64,000 bases of DNA, taken from the NCBI RefSeq assembly GCF_001584165.1, contig NZ_CP013233.1, positions 1,736,001 to 1,800,000 on the forward strand. Direction: 5' to 3'. This document shows, one piece after another, positions 1 through 8,560 of the stretch. Origin of the DNA: Collimonas arenae (GTDB taxonomy: Bacteria > Pseudomonadota > Gammaproteobacteria > Burkholderiales > Burkholderiaceae_D). Within the stretch, counting starts at the first letter, position 1. Every line of letters starts with the position of its first letter. Both the position numbers and the translations under genes were made by a program. The notes under the pieces were generated by a model. That model worked only from the letters and a program-made list of their open reading frames with translations. It had not been told where the DNA came from and ran no database searches.

Positions 1-1
1 T

Positions 2-943
2 TCTCTGATTTCGGTTCGCGTCCAAGCCATGCGCTATGAGGCAAAAGGTATTGTCAGCGTGGAGATGGTGGCGCCTGACGCTGCCGAACTGCCACCGTTC
101 GAGGCTGGCGCGCACATCGATCTGCATCTGGGCAACGGCATCGTGCGTAGCTATTCATTGTTGAATGCGCCGACCGAACGTCATCGCTACGTGGTCGGTG
201 TGCTGAACGATCGCAACAGCCGCGGCGGTTCGCGCTATGTGCATGAGCAGTTGCGGGTCGGTTCGGAGATGACGATTTCTGCGCCGCGCAATAACTTCCA
301 GCTCGACGAAGCGGCCAGTCATTCGGTGCTGATCGCCGGCGGCATCGGCATCACGCCGATCTCCTGCATGCTGAATCACTTGCGCAGCCAGGGAAAATCG
401 GCGGAATTGCTGTATTGCGCCAGGTCGCGTGCCGAGGCTGCGTTCAGTGCCGCGTTGCTGCAGCAAAGTGGGGTAGCCGGACATTTCGACGACGAACAAG
501 GAGCGCCGCCCGACCTGCGCGCCTATTTGGCAAGCAAGCCGAAGGACGCGCATTTCTATTGCTGTGGTCCGACGCCCATGCTCAATGCATTCGAGACCCT
601 ATGCGCCGAACTGGATTTACCGAACGTGCATATCGAGCGTTTTGCCGCTACCGAAAACGTCGAAGCAGTGCAGAGCGACGAATACGTGGCGGAACTTGCG
701 CGCAGCAAAAAAACCATTTCAGTGCCGGCCGGGAAGTCACTACTGGATGCGCTGCTGGATGCCGGTTTGGATGTAGAGCACAGTTGTCGTGAAGGTGTCT
801 GCGGCGCGTGCGAGACCAGAGTGCTGGAAGGCGAACCGGAACATCGCGATGGCGTACTCAGCAAGAGCGAGCGCGCCTCGAACAAGATGATGATGGTTTG
901 CGTCTCGGGCTGCAAAGGCAAGCGCTTGGTACTAGACCTGTAG
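2..943 (+). CDS. PDR/VanB-type oxidoreductase, 5' partial
   Basis: Reductase of the phthalate dioxygenase reductase/VanB family, which passes electrons from NAD(P)H through FMN to a C-terminal plant-type [2Fe-2S] centre and on to a Rieske oxygenase. The flavin motif RSYSLLNAP, the nucleotide-binding GGIGITPI and the YCCGPTPM motif are present. The cluster ligands are C253, C258, C261 and C291, counted from the ATG at 29. The frame is open to the window edge and reads SLISVRVQAMRYEAKGIVS, which matches the family's first beta strand, so the true start lies upstream and the ATG at 29 is internal. The oxygenase partner is not in the window, so the substrate cannot be named. Confidence 0.9.
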   Translation, partial: SLISVRVQAMRYEAKGIVSVEMVAPDAAELPPFEAGAHIDLHLGNGIVRSYSLLNAPTERHRYVVGVLNDRNSRGGSRYVHEQLRVGSEMTISAPRNNFQLDEAASHSVLIAGGIGITPISCMLNHLRSQGKSAELLYCARSRAEAAFSAALLQQSGVAGHFDDEQGAPPDLRAYLASKPKDAHFYCCGPTPMLNAFETLCAELDLPNVHIERFAATENVEAVQSDEYVAELARSKKTISVPAGKSLLDALLDAGLDVEHSCREGVCGACETRVLEGEPEHRDGVLSKSERASNKMMMVCVSGCKGKRLVLDL

Positions 944-948
944 TACGC

Positions 949-987
949 AAAAAAATGAAGACCCGTGATTACTCCGGGTATTTTTTT
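949..987. terminator. Probable bidirectional rho-independent terminator
   Basis: A 5-bp ACCCG/CGGGT stem (961-965 with 975-979) is flanked by seven A on the left and seven T on the right. It sits just after the reductase stop codon. Confidence 0.6.
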
Positions 988-1161
988 GGCGCAATGAATT
1001 TTATGGAACGTTGATTCGTATATAAAACAAATCAGACTCAATCAACGAGCCACAGGCGGCAGCTTGATGTCGCCATATCAGACACATCTCGTAAGCGCGG
1101 GGCATATGAGGACGGTGGACACGGTCAAGGCCGTGGTTATTCGAAGGAGGGGAGAAAAGTC

Positions 1162-2247
1162 ATGAAGAAAATAGTGATTGCGATGGCAGTAAGCGGATTG
1201 TGCGCAGGTGCGTTTGCTCAAAGCAACGTAACGATTTACGGTAGCCTGGATGCCGGTGTTGCTTATGTTAACAACTTGGGCGGTAATTCCGTGGTGCGGC
1301 TGGATCAGGGCACGATGCAACCAGACCGCATCGGTTTTCGCGGTAGTGAAGACCTGGGTGGCAATATGAAGGCTAACTTCCAGCTGGAAAGCGGTTTCTA
1401 CACGGATACCGGTGCGCAGCCGTCAGCCGGCAAGTTGTTCAATCGCATGAGCACGGTCGGACTGTCAGGCGATTTCGGCGCGGTGTCCATGGGACACATG
1501 CCGGACATCGTGTTCGATTACGCCGGAAAATTCAGCAACGGCTATCAACTGACCAACTGGTACCTGTTCCATCCCGGGAACCTGGACAGCCTGGCCAATA
1601 CCTTCCAGTTCGACAACGCGGTGCGTTACACCACGCCGACTTTCTCTGGCCTGCAATTGAGCGGCATGTATGGTTTCGGTGAAGTGGCAGGCAACAATAG
1701 CAAGGGTCGCAACTTGAGCGCTGGCGCCAACTACTCGAACGGCCCGCTGCGTGCGGTGCTGGCGTATTCGAAATTGAACGACAGGCCGGCAGGTTATGCC
1801 GGCGCTTTCCTGGGCAGCGTGGGTCTGGGCAGCGCCGCCACCGTGTTCAATAGCCTGACCACAATCGCTGCAGGGGTTGGCTACACAATTGGCGACGTGC
1901 GTCTGAATACTCTGTACACGCAGACCAAGATCGCGTTGCCGACCGCGATGTCGCCGAAACAGAAGAATGTCGATCTGGGGGCAGCTTGGCATTATGCAGT
2001 AGCGGATACGCTGAATCTTGGCTATAGCCTGTCCAAGCTAGAGGGCGCGCGCTGGAATACGGTCAGTTTGAGTAATGTGCATGCATTGTCGAAACGCACA
2101 GAACTGTATGTGCAGGCCGCTTATCAGCGCGCCGGCGGCGATGCGAAATACGCAGTGATGAATGGTACCGGCGCGGGAGGCAGCACCGGTGTCTCCGGCG
2201 GTTCCAGCCAGCTGGTGACTACGGTCGGAATGCATCACTCATTCTAA
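1162..2247 (+). CDS. Gram-negative trimeric porin (OmpC-like, Burkholderiales type)
   Basis: Outer-membrane general diffusion porin of 361 aa, the usual length for this family. It has a signal peptide (MKKIVIAMAVSGLCAGAFAQ, cleavage after AFA) followed by the hallmark SNVTIYGSLDAGVAYVNN first strand, a beta-barrel rich in alternating and aromatic residues, and a terminal Phe needed for BAM-dependent assembly. A strong ribosome site (AAGGAGGGGAG, from 1144) supports the ATG at 1162. It is a single gene, bounded by terminator-like hairpins on both sides. Solute specificity cannot be read from the sequence. Confidence 0.93.
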   Translation: MKKIVIAMAVSGLCAGAFAQSNVTIYGSLDAGVAYVNNLGGNSVVRLDQGTMQPDRIGFRGSEDLGGNMKANFQLESGFYTDTGAQPSAGKLFNRMSTVGLSGDFGAVSMGHMPDIVFDYAGKFSNGYQLTNWYLFHPGNLDSLANTFQFDNAVRYTTPTFSGLQLSGMYGFGEVAGNNSKGRNLSAGANYSNGPLRAVLAYSKLNDRPAGYAGAFLGSVGLGSAATVFNSLTTIAAGVGYTIGDVRLNTLYTQTKIALPTAMSPKQKNVDLGAAWHYAVADTLNLGYSLSKLEGARWNTVSLSNVHALSKRTELYVQAAYQRAGGDAKYAVMNGTGAGGSTGVSGGSSQLVTTVGMHHSF

Positions 2248-2254
2248 CGACAGC

Positions 2255-2284
2255 CGGTTCGCATGCGATGGGGCATGCGAACCG
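2255..2284 (+). terminator. Hairpin after the porin gene
   Basis: Perfect 12-bp stem CGGTTCGCATGC/GCATGCGAACCG with a 6-nt loop, 8 nt after the porin stop. It has no clear T tract, so it may act as a transcript-stabilising 3' hairpin rather than an efficient terminator. Confidence 0.5.
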
Positions 2285-2312
2285 AACATCAGGGTGATTT
2301 CGCCGATAAAAA

Positions 2313-3554
2313 TCAAACTCGACCGCCGGAAAAGCCATTCATTGCGGCTCGAATGGCACACTCCGTCAGTTCAATCCGTCTTCTGGCTTCCGAGCGCTTA
2401 TGCGAAGCAATACTGGCAAGGTCAGGGGGCGGAATTTTGTCGCAGCAGATCTGGTAATCGCCATCAGGACGGACGGTGGCGCCGATTTCCTGCCAAAAAT
2501 CGTCATAGTTGGCGAGAACCTTTCCCGTGCGGACTTGATGGAACAGAACTCGATTTTGATTCCCCACCAGAATCAGGTTTTTACATCCATAGGCATGCCC
2601 GATTTCCCTTACCAGGCGCACCATCAGGCTTTTCGGTCGCAAGCCGAACATGTCGCGCGTGGCGCTGCGCACCCGTTCCTGTTTATCGACACCGCGCGGT
2701 CCTTGCAGGCAGCCGATTCCGATACTTGGCGTCAAATTGTCCTGGTGGAAAGTAAACGCGATCGAGAACAGATGCTGCCGATCGCCGCAGAGCATTAGGG
2801 TCAGCTCACCCTCTCGGTCAAGCGTGGCAACTGATGCGAGCTGAATATCGTAGACAGTTCCGGATTTCCCAATGAAGCTGCCGAGCGATACTGGCGCGGT
2901 GCTTGCGCACAGGACCAGCGCGTCGAGACCTTGTTGAAAAATGAAATCGTAATGATTCACCAGCAAATTCAGCCGGTCTTGACGATCTGACAGCCGTAGC
3001 GATTGGTACGGGCGATATATTTTTTGCAACAGTCGAGGAGTGGCTTTGGCCAGTTGGATGCGCGCTGGCGTTGCGCTCCAATAGCCTAGCCAACTCTGGG
3101 TGACCTGGCGTTGCGTCATGCCCCGGAAGGTGAGTTTGATGCGCTTTGCCAATCGTGAGAGGCCCGGGCGCGAATGGGCTAGGCAGGTGTATAACGTCAC
3201 GCGCGTTGAATTGCCCGCTTGTGCACCCGCATGCGAAGCCCATGGCAGTGCGAGGAAATATCGCAGTTTGAGAAAGACTTTCAGACTTTGCGCGTGCAGG
3301 TAGGAGAGCGCGGTTTCTCTATGGCCGCTGCCAACGCTCGTGGATGAAGCATTGTGTGGCTTCGACGCAGAGGCGGCGAGCGTCGGCATCCACATCTGGA
3401 TACGAGTCGGGATATTGGAGAGCGCGGATAGAATCAGGAAAAAAGTCGGGACTGCACAGCCCAACCACACGGATTCCACGTCCGCAAACAGCAAAGGGAA
3501 CAGCGCAATCGAGGGCAGCGCCCGCCTGTAATCAGATTTGAAATTCATAGCCAT
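2313..3554 (-). CDS. VirK/YbjX family protein (DUF535)
   Basis: The C-terminal two thirds match the VirK/YbjX (DUF535) family, whose members are linked to envelope stress and virulence in enterobacteria but have no known biochemical activity. Recognisable blocks are LLVNHYDFIF, IGKSGTVYDIQLAS, GELTLMLC, GIGCLQGPRG and LVGNQNRVLF..YDDFWQEIGA. At 413 aa it is about 90-100 residues longer than typical YbjX. The extra N-terminal part has hydrophobic stretches (about residues 14-24 and 30-45), so it may be membrane attached. Two close ATGs (3554, 3548) are possible starts and neither has a good ribosome site. Confidence 0.8.
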   Translation of the reverse strand: MAMNFKSDYRRALPSIALFPLLFADVESVWLGCAVPTFFLILSALSNIPTRIQMWMPTLAASASKPHNASSTSVGSGHRETALSYLHAQSLKVFLKLRYFLALPWASHAGAQAGNSTRVTLYTCLAHSRPGLSRLAKRIKLTFRGMTQRQVTQSWLGYWSATPARIQLAKATPRLLQKIYRPYQSLRLSDRQDRLNLLVNHYDFIFQQGLDALVLCASTAPVSLGSFIGKSGTVYDIQLASVATLDREGELTLMLCGDRQHLFSIAFTFHQDNLTPSIGIGCLQGPRGVDKQERVRSATRDMFGLRPKSLMVRLVREIGHAYGCKNLILVGNQNRVLFHQVRTGKVLANYDDFWQEIGATVRPDGDYQICCDKIPPPDLASIASHKRSEARRRIELTECAIRAAMNGFSGGRV

Positions 3555-3697
3555 ATCAGAGCAAAGAGATATTTATCGGACCTATCTGCTCTGTATGTGC
3601 AACGGCAAAGAGAAAATGACGCTCTGTTACAAATTATTTTTTCATTCGGTGCCGGCAGTCATGGAATTTGCAGGCCGCCAGGAGATATCGACGTCGG

Positions 3698-6234
3698 TCA
3701 GAACTCGAAAGTATTGGTCAGCAGCAGGGTGCGGGTTGGTTCTACGCCGACCGTAGATGTGGCGAAGTCGCTGTAGAGGCGGCGATTGAAGAGGTTCTTG
3801 ATGCCAAGCGTAGTCGACCAGTGTCTTGATTTGTAATAGATACTGGCATCGGTGCGCGTTTGTCCGGCGATGTGACCAAGCACGCCGGTGTCCGGCACTG
3901 CCGTATATCCGCTACGCGCCGTGAGTCCCAGACCCAGCCCCCAGCCGCGCCAGGCCTCCGACTGAAAATCATAGGTGGTCCACAAATTGGCGCGATGCCG
4001 CGGAAACTGCGAGATTTCCGGGTCCTGGCCTGGTGGTTTGGCGTATTGAAAGGCGATGTAGCTGTAACTTGCCGTCAAATTCCAGCCGGGCATCAACCGT
4101 CCCGCTATGTTCAGCTCGAGGCCGCGGCTGATCGTTGACGGCAGCAGTACGTAATCGATATAGGTTGACGCAGTAGTTTGTGTCCCCACGGCTTGCAGGA
4201 CGTTGGTGTGGGTTGCCCGGAAAACTGCGGCGGAGAATGTCATGCGCTTGTTGAGCAGATCAAGTTTGATGCCTATTTCAGCCGATCTACCGGTCGTCGG
4301 AGGAGCCACAATCACGCCTGGCGGACCGCCATTCAGGGTTGCATCCAGGACGGTATTGCCCGGCGTGAAGCTACGGAAGGTGTTTGCATACAACGCAGTA
4401 TTCTCGTTCAGCCGATAGGCAACGCCAAGGTTATAGACCGGAGCGTTCTTGGGCGGAGAGGTGTCATGTTCTACGCCGTTACTGTCGGTATCGGTAGAGA
4501 AGTTATTTCGTTCCTGCTCATAACCGACGTTGGCCAGCACATGCCAGCGACCCCAGGTAACCTGGTCTTGCAGGAAAAAATTGGTGTAGTAGAACGTGTC
4601 GTCGGTGGTGATCAGGTTTTGCGGGCCGGCTACTGGCGGCAGCTGCAAGTCGGATGGCGGCCAGGGGACAATGACGCTGCCTGACGCACTCACATCGTTA
4701 TATGATCCCAGCCGTGTCTGGCCATAACTCATGCCGGCCAACAGCGTGTGGTGCAACGGCCCGGTTTGAAATGTGCCGCGCACGCTGTTTTCGATGTTGC
4801 GGGTGTAGCTTGTGATATTGGCGAGATCAACAGAGCAAATGCCGCTGGTTGCGCCAATATCAAACTGGAAGCAACTGTCATATCCCGCCGCGTCATAGCG
4901 CAGCTTGGTATATTGTGCCTTGCTGAGGAACGTCCAGTTTGGCGACAGGCGTTGTTCAAGATCGTAAAAAAGCTCCGTTTTTGCGGCAAAGCTGTGGTCG
5001 TCAGGCCGCCCCAAGGCGAGGTGTGCTGATCCGCTCCGGCGCCTTGTGCCGTCAGTTCAGTACTCTGGTAGCCGCCAAACGGCAGACGGCTGATCTGGTG
5101 ACTGAAGCCGGTAACGATGCTGGTTCCGTCATGCTTGTAACCTATCGACGGCGCCAGGTAGAGTTCGCGCGCACCATCGTAGCCATCGAATGTACGCTTG
5201 TCGTCGGTGGCGGAGACAACGGTACGGTAGGTCCAGCGTCGATCTGCCGATAGGCTCCCGGCCAGATCGAACGATGCGCGCCGATGGCCGTCGTTGCCGA
5301 CATCCAGCGTCGCCTCCCGGATCGCGTTTGCCTGCGGCCGCTTGGTGAGGATGTTGACGGCGCCGCCTGGCTCCATCGGCCCACCGGCAATGATGGAGTC
5401 GGCGCCACCAAGCACTTCCACGCGCTCAACCGCCGCGATTGGCACATCTAATGAGGTGATTGACCATGAGCCTGATGCCCGGCCATTGGTCACATTGGCG
5501 AGTGAAACCAGGTCGGCCACGCCGTTCTTCATGATCGGCGCGACAAAACCTCTGACGTAGAGGGTGCTGGCCTGGTCAACGCCGTTGCCGCGCGCGAACG
5601 AGACCGCGCTGACATTGCGCAAGGAGTCGACAACCGATTGCGTCTGTTGGCTCTCCATCAGATCCGTTGTCACCCCTTGGATTGATTGGGGAATGTCGGC
5701 CAACGGCGTATTGGTGCGCGTGGCGGATCGGGTGTCGCGAATGATGAAGCCGGTGTCATGGTAGCCGTGGTAGGTCTCCGTAGAATTGGTGACGACGACG
5801 GGTGGCAGTACTGACGGCTCTGGTTCAGGCTCAGGTAAGACGCTTGGCGCCGACAAAATTTCTGGCGCCGTTGGCAATGTCGTTTTGACTGCGGCGCGGC
5901 GTACGCCAAATGAGCCGTCGGGATTGGCAATGGCCTCCAGGCCGGTTCCCTGCATGGCCTCGCGCAGTGCATCTTGCACAGTGAAGCTGCCGTTGACCCC
6001 GGCAGACTTCAACGATCCTACCAAGGTCGGATCGAACAGGATGATGCCTCTGACGGATTTGGCAATCGCCACGAGTACCTGCTCCAGCTGACCAGCAGGG
6101 ATATTGAAGCTGCTTTTGGCCGGCTGGGCCGCTGCGGCGAATGCGGGAATCGACCAAACAGACGTAGCAGCAACTACCAGCACAGAGGCGGCAAGGGGAG
6201 ACATCATGACACTGGCGGTACAGCGATATCGCAT
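3698..6234 (-). pseudogene. FecA-type TonB-dependent siderophore receptor, frameshifted
   Basis: Outer-membrane ferric-siderophore receptor. The N-terminal frame (6234 down to about 5010) has a signal sequence, an STN signalling domain (FNIPAGQLEQVLVAIAKSV to about residue 115) and a plug with VERVEVLGGADSIIAGG and GGAVNILTKR. The C-terminal frame (about 5014 to 3698) supplies the barrel, ending in TLLLTNTFEF with a terminal Phe. The two frames join if one base is restored in the C run at 5009-5012 (SPWG then RPDDHSF). The STN domain plus upstream sigma/anti-sigma genes means it would signal its own induction in FecA-FecR-FecI fashion. Whether the lesion is real or a sequencing error is unknown. 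Confidence 0.85.
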
Positions 6235-6300
6235 GGTGATCGGGAAGGAAAACTGGGTTGGGCAATCTGCCGACTGTCGCGGTCAACGGCGCCGGAGTGG

Positions 6301-7248
6301 CTATGCCTGCGCGGAAATCGTGACCCAGTAAGGTGTAAAGCGGGCCACCGCAACGGGCAGGGTGGCAGCCAGCGCATTGAGCGCATGATCGCTATCGTCT
6401 AACGGAAACGCACCGCTGACCCTGAGTTGCGCTACCGCCGGGTCCACTCGGATCACGCCGCGTCGATAGGGGCGCAAGGCGCCAACCACATCGATCAACG
6501 GTTCGTTAAATGCCGTGTAATAGCCGTCGACCCATGAATTTTCGCTGCCACGATTGCTCTGCACGGAGGCAATTGCATTGCGGCTGAACCAGGTATGCTG
6601 GCCCGGCTGCAGCTGTCCGCTCTGGCCATTCTGCGTCGCCAAGTTGGCCAGCGACTGCAGGGAAACGACCTCTGTGCGTTCTGCCAGTGAACGGACCAAT
6701 AACGTGCCGCTCAAGGTACTTGCACTGCCAAACGCCGTTTCTATTACGAACGGACGTTGTGCCAAAGAGGCCACCCGGACTTGCAATTCGCCTTCCGTCA
6801 ACCTCAACAAGCGGCGGCTCTGGTCTATCCATCGATCGGCAGAACTGCGCGCATTCAATGTCACGACACTGCCGTCTTCCAGGGTGAAAATCTGGCGCTC
6901 GCCGGTGCCTGTGCGCAAGTCGGCATTCATGCCCAGGATCGGCGTCACCTGATTCACAAGGACTGCCGCGCCGACGCTCAAGCCAGCGAGGGCTGCAATC
7001 CGTTGCAAGGCCTTGCGACGATCTTTGCGCTGCTGCAATGTGAGGCGCAATACTTCGGTTGTCGCTCCCAATTGGCGTGGCACATCAAATTGATGCACCG
7101 ACTTTGTCAAATTGGTAAAGGCTATTTCGTGGCGTGCATCTGCCGCACGCCAATGCTCAAAGGCCGCGCGATCGGCGCTGGTGAAATCCGGGAGCTCCAG
7201 CCGGAGCATCCAATCAATTGCTTGCTCGACGATTTTTTCTTCGTTCAT
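6301..7248 (-). CDS. FecR-type anti-sigma regulator
   Basis: Inner-membrane sigma regulator that relays receptor occupancy to the FecI-type factor. It has a cytoplasmic N-terminal DUF4880 segment (HWRAADARHEIAF), one membrane span (about residues 84-105, IAALAGLSVGAAVLVNQV) and a periplasmic FecR domain (GERQIFTLEDGSVVTLNARS, then a C-terminal STN-like fold). The ATG at 7248 is chosen; a TTG at 7254 is in frame. The gene follows the sigma gene by 9 nt and precedes the receptor by 66 nt, so the three are very probably one operon. Confidence 0.9.
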   Translation of the reverse strand: MNEEKIVEQAIDWMLRLELPDFTSADRAAFEHWRAADARHEIAFTNLTKSVHQFDVPRQLGATTEVLRLTLQQRKDRRKALQRIAALAGLSVGAAVLVNQVTPILGMNADLRTGTGERQIFTLEDGSVVTLNARSSADRWIDQSRRLLRLTEGELQVRVASLAQRPFVIETAFGSASTLSGTLLVRSLAERTEVVSLQSLANLATQNGQSGQLQPGQHTWFSRNAIASVQSNRGSENSWVDGYYTAFNEPLIDVVGALRPYRRGVIRVDPAVAQLRVSGAFPLDDSDHALNALAATLPVAVARFTPYWVTISAQA

Positions 7249-7257
7249 GGTCAAGGC

Positions 7258-7779
7258 TCAGGCAAGAGGCGCAAAAGAGCCGGCCTTGTAGCATTGCAGG
7301 AGTCCCTTCGCCACGTATCTTCTGGCGACACTCGCCGATATGTCCAACTGCAGTGCGATTTCCGGATAGGTCAGGCCATCGAGCTTATATAGCAGAAACG
7401 CGGCGCATTCTCGGCGAGACAGCCCGGCCAATGCGCGGTCCATGGCACGCAAGGCTTCCAGCAACTGCATTTGATCCTCGGGTGAGCTTGCATATTGCTC
7501 GTTGCTGAGGTGTTCGAGAGCTTGCAGGCAGGCTTGTTCAAGATCGCGCCGGCGCCATATTTCGTAGACGATGCGCTGCGAGATGGTTGTCAACAACGCT
7601 TTAGGTTCACGGATGTGTTGCGCAATCGGCGCCGCCAGCAATTGCGCGAAGGTTTCGGCCGCCACGTCATCGGCAGCAAACGTGTCGCCGACGCTACGGC
7701 GCAGGCGAGCCCGCAGCCAGTTGTGATGGGCAACGAAGATGGCCTCGATATTATTCGCGTCAATTGATGAACTGGTCAC
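7258..7779 (-). CDS. ECF sigma factor, FecI-like
   Basis: Extracytoplasmic-function sigma-70 factor of 173 aa. Region 2 (about residues 10-75, FVAHHNWLRARLRRSVGD, then DDVAAETFAQLLA) and region 4 (LSRRECAAFLLYKLDGLTYPEIALQLDIS, the helix-turn-helix) are both clear. It would recruit RNA polymerase to the adjacent receptor gene when FecR is signalled. The start is GTG at 7779, preceded by CAGGAA; nearby ATGs are out of frame. I could not find a convincing Fur box upstream by eye. Confidence 0.9.
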   Translation of the reverse strand: MTSSSIDANNIEAIFVAHHNWLRARLRRSVGDTFAADDVAAETFAQLLAAPIAQHIREPKALLTTISQRIVYEIWRRRDLEQACLQALEHLSNEQYASSPEDQMQLLEALRAMDRALAGLSRRECAAFLLYKLDGLTYPEIALQLDISASVARRYVAKGLLQCYKAGSFAPLA

Positions 7780-8560
7780 AATGGCATTCCTGTCATATCT
7801 GAACTAGCAGCCCATTACTTCATGGGATAAAACCTGCAAAAAACAGCGGCCACGCAATGTATCAACGCCAATGCCCATCCAAGCGTAGTAAAAGCCTCAC
7901 GCGCCTGCACAACCCATGTTGAGGCGATCGATCATGTGAATGTTATTTATTGTACGTAGTTGCTTATTTGGCAATTGTCGTGCTTCCCGCAAAGCGACAT
8001 AGCAACCGCGCCATATTCTATCCCTATATTTCTGGTGGTGTCGCCTAATGTAACTTATTGTACAAATAAAAACAGATCAAAATATTAACTATCCCGATGT
8101 GAAAATTTCCATTTTTTTCGCTCGGATATCTCGCGCACGACACTAAGGCAGGTTGCATAAAACGAGGATGTTGTTTTGTCGGGGGGCTTCAGAGTCGTAG
8201 GGCGGCCCGATTTCTGTCCACGCTGAATTCACTCATCGAGCGTTCGACGTTCCGCTTGGGCACAGCTGCCCATCCCACCAGTTCTCGCAAATAAATTTGC
8301 GCTTCAGGAATTTGTCAGGGTTTTCTCAGGATGCCTTCAGGATTGGCGCATATGCTCGGCACCGATGTTCATTGGTGCCAGTTGCTGATCTCGTGATTCC
8401 CATGATTCGCCAAATCCCGGTTCCGTGCTGCCTGCACCACCGGTTGTTGCCGACGCGATGAGACATCACCGTTCAGGCTCATAACAGACCCCATAAACAT
8501 CCAATAGAACTCACTCACGTTTTTATATCCCGTATCAGCAAATAATTTGAAAAGAAAAAC
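7780..8560. other. Long non-coding region between FecI gene and second TonB receptor
   Basis: About 780 bases without a supported gene. The first half is AT-rich and holds two copies of TTATTGTAC (about 7946 and 8061). The second half holds four TCAGG repeats (separate entry). It must contain the divergent promoters of the sigma gene and the receptor gene. Confidence 0.6.
8304..8341. promoter_or_regulatory. Four TCAGG direct repeats at 11-bp spacing
   Basis: TCAGG starts at 8304, 8315, 8326 and 8337, an exact 11-bp period, each followed by A/G and mostly T. Direct repeats at 10-11 bp are the usual binding layout of OmpR/PhoB-family response regulators. No such regulator gene is adjacent. The site lies about 220 bases before the TonB receptor start. 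Confidence 0.5.

Noticed and set aside
7780..8560. Fur box for the FecI-FecR module
   Set aside because: AT-rich stretches are present but none matched the 19-bp Fur consensus well enough by eye.
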